This document shows, piece after piece, positions 7,227 to 12,132 of a DNA stretch of 12,132 nucleotides. The number at the start of each line of letters is the position of its first letter. Position 1 is the stretch's first letter. This stretch comes from Acidobacteriota bacterium. Lineage in GTDB: Bacteria > Acidobacteriota > Vicinamibacteria > Vicinamibacterales > 2-12-FULL-66-21. The notes beneath the pieces are model-generated. The model searched no databases, was not told the origin of the DNA, and saw nothing but the letters and a program-made list of their open reading frames with translations. The position numbers and the translations under genes are program-made. The stretch lies in NCBI GenBank assembly GCA_013362195.1, contig JABFWM010000039.1:1-12132 (forward strand), in the 5' to 3' direction.

Positions 7227-7973
7227 GTGGCCGACGTCGACTCCTGGCTCGCTGCGCTCGAAGCGCGGCATCTTGCGAACCTCACTCGCCCTGAGCTCAC
7301 GCGTGCGTTGCGGGCGTTGTCGTCGTGCTATGTCGAACGGCGCGATCGCCTGGCGCAGGGCGGCGCGCTCGAAGGCGCGGGCAAGCGTGCCGCGTTTGCG
7401 CTGTTCTATGCGCCGCTGCACTTCCTCACCGTCTCGCACATCGTCGACGCGTTGAACGCCGGCCGCCGGCCGGTGCAGCAGATTCTCGATCTGGGTTGCG
7501 GCACCGGCGCGGCAGGAGTGGCGTGGGCGACGAGCATGGACGCGACGCCCGCGGTGATCGGCATCGATCGCTCCGCCTGGGCGGTTGACGAAGCGAACTG
7601 GACGTATCGTCACTTCGGCATGCGCGGCCGCGCGTCGACTGGCGATCTGACGCGGGCGCCGATACGCGCGGATGCGCGGACCGGGATGCTGCTCGCGTAT
7701 GCGGTCAACGAATTGCCGCCCGAGCGTCGTGCGGTGCTCCTCGAACGTCTCGTGCAGCGGGTTCGTGGCGGTGCCGCGCTGCTCGTCGTCGAGCCGATTG
7801 CGCGGCGGACGGCGGACTGGTGGGACGAGTGGCGCGCCGCGCTCGCACGCGAAGGCGCGCGCGGCGACGACTGGCGGTTTGCCGCGGACCTCCCGCCGCT
7901 TCTTCGAAGCATCGTCAGGGGCGCCGGCCTGGACCCGCGCGAGCTGACGGCCCGTACGATCGCGAAGCTCTGA
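7227..7973 (+). CDS. class I SAM-dependent methyltransferase, Rsm22-like
   Basis: The 248-residue protein has the Rossmann methyltransferase motif I ILDLGCGTG at 86-94. An acidic residue ends strand 2 (GIDRS, D114), and a motif IV-like segment AYAVNELPPE follows. LLVVEPIARR forms a later strand. The N-terminal part (LTRALRALSSCYVERRDRL, then GKRAAFALFYAPLHF) resembles the Rsm22 family, linked in yeast mitochondria to the small ribosomal subunit, so an rRNA or ribosome-assembly substrate is possible. Family Cys-rich metal-binding motifs are not seen, so the substrate remains open. The start is GTG at 7227, because a stop lies two codons upstream in frame and no ATG is near. No good Shine-Dalgarno is visible. 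It converges on the ClC gene with 19 bp between stops. Confidence 0.78.
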   Translation: MADVDSWLAALEARHLANLTRPELTRALRALSSCYVERRDRLAQGGALEGAGKRAAFALFYAPLHFLTVSHIVDALNAGRRPVQQILDLGCGTGAAGVAWATSMDATPAVIGIDRSAWAVDEANWTYRHFGMRGRASTGDLTRAPIRADARTGMLLAYAVNELPPERRAVLLERLVQRVRGGAALLVVEPIARRTADWWDEWRAALAREGARGDDWRFAADLPPLLRSIVRGAGLDPRELTARTIAKL

Positions 7974-7977
7974 GCGC

Positions 7978-7992
7978 CGGGCTGGCTGCCCG
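7978..7992. terminator. hairpin filling the gap between convergent stop codons
   Basis: CGGGC (7978-7982), loop TGGCT, GCCCG (7988-7992) occupies nearly the whole 19-bp gap between the methyltransferase stop (7971-7973) and the ClC stop (7993-7995). It could serve both strands. It lacks T-runs, but its stem core matches that of the hairpin at 6689-6704. Confidence 0.45.
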
Positions 7993-9789
7993 TCAAGCCT
8001 GCGCTTTGGCGCGCGCGAGACGCACGCGAAGGACGCGCTCCCGCCGGCGCTCGGCTTCCAGGTTGAGGGCGCGCGCCTTCAAGAGATCGTCGAGCGCGAT
8101 CATCCCGAGCAGGCGCGGCTCGGTTCCGCGCTCCACGACCGGGAACCGGGTCAGTCCGGTTTCAGCCATGCGGTGCACGATGACCCGCAGCGGTTCGTCC
8201 GGGTACGCGACCACCGGGCGATCGCGCAGGATCGTGGCCACCAGCGGCGCCGCGCCCGCGGCGTCCCGGACCAGCTTCTCGAGATCGACGCGGGTCACGA
8301 CGCCAACCACCCGCTGCTCGGCGTCGATGATGGGATAGAGACGCTGAGGGCCTCGCGCCGGATCGATGTGCAGCGACCGGACCAGCGTCTCGAGCGGCGG
8401 CTCCGCCGGCATCGCGACGATGTTGGTCCGCATCACCTCACGCGCGAACAGAATCTCGAGCGGGTCGACCGCATACTCGCGACTGAGGTGAAAGCCGCGC
8501 CGCGCCACCTTCTCGGTGAGGATCGATCGGCGCAGCAGCAGCACCGTGCATCCGTGCGCGATCGTCACCGCGACGAGCAGCGGCAGCAGCATGTTGACGT
8601 CGTGGGTCAATTCCAGCGCGAACACGACGCCGGTGAACGGCGATCGCATCGTGCCGCCGAGAATCGCGCCCATGCTGACGAGCGGCCAGAAGCCGACGCC
8701 TTCAAACGGCAGCACCATCGCTTCGACGCCGCCGAGCGCGCCCCCCATCATCAGCAGCGGCGCGAGCACCCCGCCTGACGTGCCGGAGCCGAGCGACACC
8801 GACCAGATGATCGACTTCACGATCAGGATCCCGAGGATCATGTGTCCGGACACGTCACCCTGCAGCATCGCGCCGATGGTGTCGTAGCCGACGCCGAGCG
8901 CCTGCGGAAACACGTAGCCGCCGAGCCCGATCACCAGCCCGCCGATCGCCGGCCACCACATCCAGTGAATGGTCAGGCGCTGGAACGCATCTTCGGCGGC
9001 GTACACCGCCAGGGTGAGCAGGGCAGACAATCCGCCGGCCAGCAGCCCGGCGACGACACAGCCCGCAAGCCCCTGCGGACCGATGAACGTCGGATGCGGC
9101 TGGACGGGAAACAGCGGCCCGAGGCCGATGATGTAGCGGCGCGCCGCCGCCGCCGTCGCGCTGGCCAGCGTCACCGGGATCATGCTTCGCGGCTTCCACT
9201 CGAAGAGCAGCAGTTCGACCGCGAGCAGCACCGCGGCGACCGGCGACGCGAACGTCGCCGACATGCCGGCGGCGGCGCCGGCCACCAGCAGCGTCTTCCG
9301 CTCGGCGCTCGTCAGATGGAAGAACTGCGCGATGAGCGATCCGACGGCGCCGCCGGTCATGATGATCGGCCCCTCGGCGCCGAACGGCCCGCCGGAACCG
9401 ATCGAGATCGCCGCCGACACCGGCTTGAGCAGCGCGACGCGCGGCTCGACGCGGCTGCCGTGAATCAGGATGGCCTCGATCGCTTCGGGGATGCCGTGGC
9501 CGCGGATCCGCTCGGATCCATATCGCGCGATCACCCCGATGACGAGCGCGCCGACGATCGGCACCAGGATCACGAACGGCCCGAGCCGGTGGTCCGCGGG
9601 CGAGGCGAGCGCCGTGCTCCAGCGCTGGAAGAAGAACAGGTTCGTGAACACCCCAATCAGCTTCAGCAGGAAGTCGGCGACATAGGCGCTGACGATGCCG
9701 ATGCCGACGGCGAGCGCGCCGATCGTGAGGACGCGGGGCGAGGTGGTGAAGTCGCCGAGGTGGGAGAGATCGACGTTCGTCCTACTCAT
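7993..9789 (-). CDS. ClC-type chloride channel/transporter with two C-terminal CBS domains
   Basis: This 598-residue membrane protein has a ClC core at about 15-430 and paired CBS domains at about 451-510 and 515-573. The CBS domains usually bind adenosine nucleotides and gate the channel. Family signatures are GHGIPE at 97-102 (E. coli ClC-ec1 has GSGIPE), GAEGP at 137-141 and SGGVLAP at 338-344. E139 is the external gating glutamate. By hand alignment the internal proton glutamate (ClC-ec1 E203) is L193, and the central tyrosine (Y445) may be L424 (SILTEK). This suggests channel-like or uncoupled anion transport in the inner membrane. The ATG at 9789 gives MSRTNVDLSHLGDF. It overlaps the upstream marR stop by 8 bp, which favours it over the GTG-range extension into marR. 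It is the second gene of a marR-clc operon. The C-terminus is a charged Arg-rich helix. Confidence 0.93.
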   Translation of the reverse strand: MSRTNVDLSHLGDFTTSPRVLTIGALAVGIGIVSAYVADFLLKLIGVFTNLFFFQRWSTALASPADHRLGPFVILVPIVGALVIGVIARYGSERIRGHGIPEAIEAILIHGSRVEPRVALLKPVSAAISIGSGGPFGAEGPIIMTGGAVGSLIAQFFHLTSAERKTLLVAGAAAGMSATFASPVAAVLLAVELLLFEWKPRSMIPVTLASATAAAARRYIIGLGPLFPVQPHPTFIGPQGLAGCVVAGLLAGGLSALLTLAVYAAEDAFQRLTIHWMWWPAIGGLVIGLGGYVFPQALGVGYDTIGAMLQGDVSGHMILGILIVKSIIWSVSLGSGTSGGVLAPLLMMGGALGGVEAMVLPFEGVGFWPLVSMGAILGGTMRSPFTGVVFALELTHDVNMLLPLLVAVTIAHGCTVLLLRRSILTEKVARRGFHLSREYAVDPLEILFAREVMRTNIVAMPAEPPLETLVRSLHIDPARGPQRLYPIIDAEQRVVGVVTRVDLEKLVRDAAGAAPLVATILRDRPVVAYPDEPLRVIVHRMAETGLTRFPVVERGTEPRLLGMIALDDLLKARALNLEAERRRERVLRVRLARAKAQA

Positions 9790-10258
9790 GCCGGGACACC
9801 TTCCGCGCGCGCCGCTTCGTGTCGTCGAACAGCATGGCAGGCGTCCGATCGCCAATCGCCATCGCTTTCGTCAGGGTATCCAGCGACGTGGCGAGCGCGC
9901 GCCGGCGCGAGGCGGACAAGCGTTCGATGCCCTGGATCAGGCGGTGCTGGGCCATGTTCGGGGCGCGGCGGGTGAGCCGCCGGCCCTCCGCCGAGAGCCG
10001 CAGCTCGAGGCGCCGCGCGTCATCGGCGCCGACGCCGCGCACGACCAGGCCGCGCTCGACGAGGCGGGCCACGACGGTGGAGACCGAGCTCTGATGCGTG
10101 TGCGTGCGCGCCGCGAGCTCGTTCAACGACAGGCGCGGCGATTCGGCGAGCGTCTGCAGCACGAACAGCTGCGCGCCGGTCACGCCGAGGTGCTTCTCCG
10201 CCCATCGCGACGTCTCGTGCAGCGCCTGGACGATGCGCCGCACCGCGTCGAGCACCAC
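9782..10258 (-). CDS. MarR family winged helix transcriptional regulator
   Basis: The 158-residue protein has the MarR layout. A dimerisation helix comes first, then VTGAQLFVLQTLAE, and a helix-turn-helix at about 44-70 (LSLNELAARTHTHQSSVSTVVARLVERG). The wing is GADDARRLELRLSAEG at 77-92, with the conserved Asp/Arg pair, and a C-terminal dimerisation helix follows. Such proteins bind short palindromes as dimers and are usually repressors released by small ligands or oxidation; no cysteine is present, so thiol redox sensing is unlikely. The start is one of two adjacent GTG codons (10258 or 10255). No ATG or clear Shine-Dalgarno is near. The stop overlaps the ClC start by 8 bp, so the two genes are probably translationally coupled. 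An inverted repeat that fits a MarR operator lies 23 bp upstream, over its -10. Confidence 0.92.
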   Translation of the reverse strand: MVLDAVRRIVQALHETSRWAEKHLGVTGAQLFVLQTLAESPRLSLNELAARTHTHQSSVSTVVARLVERGLVVRGVGADDARRLELRLSAEGRRLTRRAPNMAQHRLIQGIERLSASRRRALATSLDTLTKAMAIGDRTPAMLFDDTKRRARKVSRHE

Positions 10259-10280
10259 CCGGGTGTCGCCGGCGCCGGCA

Positions 10281-10286
10281 ATTATA
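10281..10286 (-). promoter_or_regulatory. -10 element of the marR-clc promoter (TATAAT)
   Basis: The minus strand reads exactly TATAAT here, 22 nt before the marR GTG. At 17-bp spacing the -35 position reads TACACT, only 3 of 6 matches. A transcript would begin around 10274, giving a leader of roughly 15 nt. Confidence 0.5.
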
Positions 10287-10302
10287 TGGGTTCCGATATA
10301 TT
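10281..10302. promoter_or_regulatory. predicted MarR operator, 22-bp imperfect inverted repeat
   Basis: The halves read AnTATATnGG and CCnATATAnT around a 2-bp centre, with 8 of 11 base pairs symmetric. It is a strikingly AT-rich island in GC-rich DNA. It lies between the divergent marR-clc and symporter genes, as expected for a MarR-family autoregulatory site, and overlaps the minus-strand -10. Confidence 0.6.
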
Positions 10303-10368
10303 CAGTGTAGCGCCATCGACCGCCCGCTCACAAGGGGGAAGCGCCCGCGGCCCGCGGCTGAGTTCGGG

Positions 10369-10374
10369 TAGGAT
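10369..10374 (+). promoter_or_regulatory. TAGGAT element before the symporter gene: Shine-Dalgarno or leaderless -10
   Basis: TAGGAT ends 6 nt before the ATG at 10381. It holds AGGA at 7-nt spacing and is the same hexamer seen before serS. It supports the chosen start. Confidence 0.45.
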
Positions 10375-10380
10375 CGACCG

Positions 10381-11655
10381 ATGGCAGCGACCACGCCGAC
10401 CGCGCCGACGCGCTCCGGCCTCACCCTGACGCAGCAGATCTTCCTCGGCCTCGCCGTCGGGATCGTCGTCGGCTGGCTGGTGAGCGAGTACCACCCGGCG
10501 TGGGCGCCGTACTTCCGGCCGTTCAGCCAGCTGTTCCTGCGCTTGATCAAGATGATCATCGCGCCGCTGATCTTCGCGACCCTGGTGGCGGGCGTCGCCG
10601 GCGCCGGGCACGTCAAGGTCGTCGGCCGGATGGGGCTGCGGGCGATCGTCTACTTCGAGATCATCACGACGATCGCGCTCGTCATCGGCCTCGTCGCCGT
10701 CAACGTGATGCGGCCCGGCGTCGGCGTCAACCTGCCGCAGACCCGCGCCGACATCGTCGCGGCGCCGCAGACCTGGGATCAGATCCTCCTGCACGTCGTC
10801 CCGGAATCCGTCATCGACGCGATGGCCAGGGGCGACGTGCTGCAGATCGTCGTCTTCAGCATCATGTTCGCGATCGCCCTCGGGATGGTCGGCGAGCGCG
10901 GCCGGCCGGTCGTGGTGTGGTGCGAGGCGGTCGCCGAAACGATGTTCAGGTTCACGAACATCGTCATGCACTATGCGCCAATCGGCGTCGGCGCGGCGAT
11001 CGCCTACACGGTCGGCCACGGCGGCCTTCGCGTGCTGTGGAACCTCGCGTGGCTCATTGGCACGCTCTACGTCGCGCTCGCCGTCTTCGTGCTCGGGGTG
11101 CTGCTGCCGGTGGCGCTCCTCTTCGGCGTCCCGATTCGAAAGTTCGTGAAGGCCGTCAAGGAGCCGGCGGTCATCGCCTTCTCGACGACCTCGAGCGAGG
11201 CCGCGCTGCCGCGCGCGATGGAAGTGCTGGAGCGCCTCGGCGTGCCGCGACGCATCGTCGCATTCGTGCTGCCGCTCGGCTACAGCTTCAATCTCGATGG
11301 GACGACGCTGTATCTGTCGCTCGCGTCGATCTTCGTCGCCCAGGCCGCAGGCATCCACCTGTCGATCGGTCACCAGATCACGATGCTGCTGACGCTGATG
11401 CTCACCAGCAAGGGCGTCGCCGGCGTCCCGCGCGCGTCCCTGGTCATTCTGGCCGGCACACTGGCGTCGTACGGGCTGCCGCTGGAAGGCGTGACGCTGA
11501 TCCTGGGTGTCGACGAGCTGATGGACATGGCCCGCACGATGGTGAACGTGATCGGCAACTGCCTGGCGACGGTCGTGGTGGCCAAGTGGGAAGGGGAATT
11601 CGCCGAAGCGTCGGATCAGGAGCTGGAGCTGGCCGCGGCACGCGGTGAAATCTGA
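10381..11655 (+). CDS. dicarboxylate/amino acid:cation symporter (DAACS family, GltP/DctA type)
   Basis: This 424-residue inner-membrane protein belongs to the glutamate-transporter fold and takes up acidic amino acids or C4-dicarboxylates with Na+ or H+. It carries the HP1 serine motif FSTTSSEAALPR at 267-278, the TM7 motif NLDGT at 304-308, the HP2 segment SKGVAGVPRAS at 343-353 and the TM8 motif DMARTMVNVIGN at 382-393. R385 aligns with GltPh R397, which contacts the substrate side-chain carboxylate in aspartate/glutamate carriers. DctA proteins differ around this position. N393 replaces GltPh D405, a sodium ligand, which hints at altered cation coupling. An acidic amino acid substrate is my preferred inference. 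ATG at 10381 follows AGGA. The gene diverges from marR-clc across 122 bp containing the predicted operator. Confidence 0.93.
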   Translation: MAATTPTAPTRSGLTLTQQIFLGLAVGIVVGWLVSEYHPAWAPYFRPFSQLFLRLIKMIIAPLIFATLVAGVAGAGHVKVVGRMGLRAIVYFEIITTIALVIGLVAVNVMRPGVGVNLPQTRADIVAAPQTWDQILLHVVPESVIDAMARGDVLQIVVFSIMFAIALGMVGERGRPVVVWCEAVAETMFRFTNIVMHYAPIGVGAAIAYTVGHGGLRVLWNLAWLIGTLYVALAVFVLGVLLPVALLFGVPIRKFVKAVKEPAVIAFSTTSSEAALPRAMEVLERLGVPRRIVAFVLPLGYSFNLDGTTLYLSLASIFVAQAAGIHLSIGHQITMLLTLMLTSKGVAGVPRASLVILAGTLASYGLPLEGVTLILGVDELMDMARTMVNVIGNCLATVVVAKWEGEFAEASDQELELAAARGEI

Positions 11656-11717
11656 CCAGCACTCCTGACGCCTACGTCGGGTGGACGAAAGGCAATCCGC
11701 TGCCTGCCGGCTGAAGT

Positions 11718-11745
11718 TCCTGGCGGTCGTCCAGGAGAGACCGCC
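11718..11745. terminator. two mutually exclusive hairpins between convergent genes
   Basis: Stem A is TCCTGG (11718-11723) with CCAGGA (11731-11736). Stem B is GGCGGTC (11722-11728) with GACCGCC (11739-11745). They share bases, so only one can form at a time. They sit in the 172-bp gap between the symporter and the CorC-type gene, which otherwise shows no gene. A terminator role is plausible although there is no T-run. Confidence 0.35.
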
Positions 11746-11827
11746 CTGTCACGCGGAAAGTGCTGCACCAGTCGGAGCCGGATCCGATGCGGCGCCCGCG
11801 CATTCACGTCGGCTGGCGGACTGTCCT

Positions 11828-12132
11828 TTAGCCGGCCGCAGCATCTTCTGCGCGGTCGGGCGGCAGCGGCAGCAGGTGCACGGCGGCCTGTTCGACGCCG
11901 TGGCCCTTCACCGCCGTGACCGCGAACTGCAGCCGGCCGTAGCGGACGGCGTCGCCGACCCGCGGCGGCCGTCCGAGCAGCGTCAGAATCAGGCCGCTGA
12001 CGCTGTCCACGTCTTCGTGCGCGAGATCCAGGTCGAACAGGTTGCCCAGCTCGTCGAGCCGCAGCGTGCCGCTGACGCGCAGCCGCCCCTCGGCGTCGCG
12101 GCGCGGTTGCGATCCGCCGCCGGGCCCTTCGT
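11828..12132 (-). CDS. CorC/HlyC (CNNM-like) transporter-associated protein, C-terminal part; 5' end beyond the right edge
   Basis: The minus strand is open from the right edge to TAA at 11828-11830, giving 100 complete codons of the C-terminus. It reads RVSGTLRLDELGNLFDLDL, then VDSVSGLILTLLGRPPRVGD and YGRLQFAVTAVKGHGVEQA. This is the CorC_HlyC (transporter-associated) domain that ends hemolysin-type, UPF0053/CNNM membrane proteins, after the DUF21 membrane domain and CBS pair. Relatives are linked to Mg2+/Co2+ transport; the hemolysin name is historical. A short internal GTG at 12010 is not the true start because the domain continues upstream of it. The tail PPDRAEDAAAG is probably unstructured. 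The membrane and CBS domains lie outside the window, so function is inferred from the last domain only. Confidence 0.87.
   Translation of the reverse strand, partial: EGPGGGSQPRRDAEGRLRVSGTLRLDELGNLFDLDLAHEDVDSVSGLILTLLGRPPRVGDAVRYGRLQFAVTAVKGHGVEQAAVHLLPLPPDRAEDAAAG

Noticed and set aside
8842..9975. Plus-strand frames opposite the ClC gene, up to 377 codons
   Set aside because: The His/Arg/Asp-rich products are shadows of the ClC coding strand, which has all family motifs.
10282..11373. A 363-codon minus-strand frame opposite the symporter
   Set aside because: It is charged low-complexity antisense sequence and would cover the divergent promoter; the plus-strand symporter is unambiguous.
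11616..11807. A 63-codon minus-strand frame after the symporter gene
   Set aside because: It overlaps the symporter end, has no family features and no ribosome binding site.

Overview
This is a GC-rich bacterial chromosomal segment with almost every base in genes. The gene set is rsmI, a DUF885 metallopeptidase-like gene, an FmdB zinc ribbon, galU, serS, ppa, a di-heme cytochrome c of a type I associate with Acidobacteriota, tRNA-Ser, and a ClC channel with CBS domains. This mix suggests an acidobacterium, perhaps of the Vicinamibacteria. That placement is an impression from protein style, not a database result. I see no phage, insertion sequence, CRISPR or plasmid feature.

Left part (1-5102) is housekeeping. 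The 5' part of rsmI runs leftwards off the window. Diverging from it is a DUF885 gene interrupted by an in-frame TGA at 1598-1600, with the rest of the family C-terminus still open in the same frame to 1888. A small FmdB-type zinc ribbon gene follows 2 bp later and converges on galU with 4 bp between stop codons. galU and serS diverge from a 49-bp spacer. ppa follows serS on the same strand.

Middle part (5103-7973): an exported di-heme c-type cytochrome has a strong ribosome binding site. A 306-bp gene-free stretch follows, carrying two GC-rich hairpins and a 7-bp tandem repeat. Then come tRNA-Ser(UGA) and a SAM-dependent methyltransferase resembling the Rsm22 family.

Right part (7974-12132) is about transport. 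A MarR-family regulator and a ClC-type anion channel/transporter form a minus-strand operon with an 8-bp overlap. Diverging from them is a dicarboxylate/amino acid:cation symporter (DAACS family). The spacer holds an isolated AT-rich inverted repeat that contains a perfect minus-strand TATAAT, so the MarR protein probably represses its own operon and may also act on the symporter gene. At the right edge, the C-terminal end of a CorC/HlyC-type (CNNM-like) membrane protein enters on the minus strand.

Most of the window is ordinary. The points worth a second look are the broken DUF885 gene with its stop inside a small perfect inverted repeat, the MarR operator and its divergent arrangement, the non-canonical ion-pathway residues of the ClC protein, and GC-only hairpins at gene ends.
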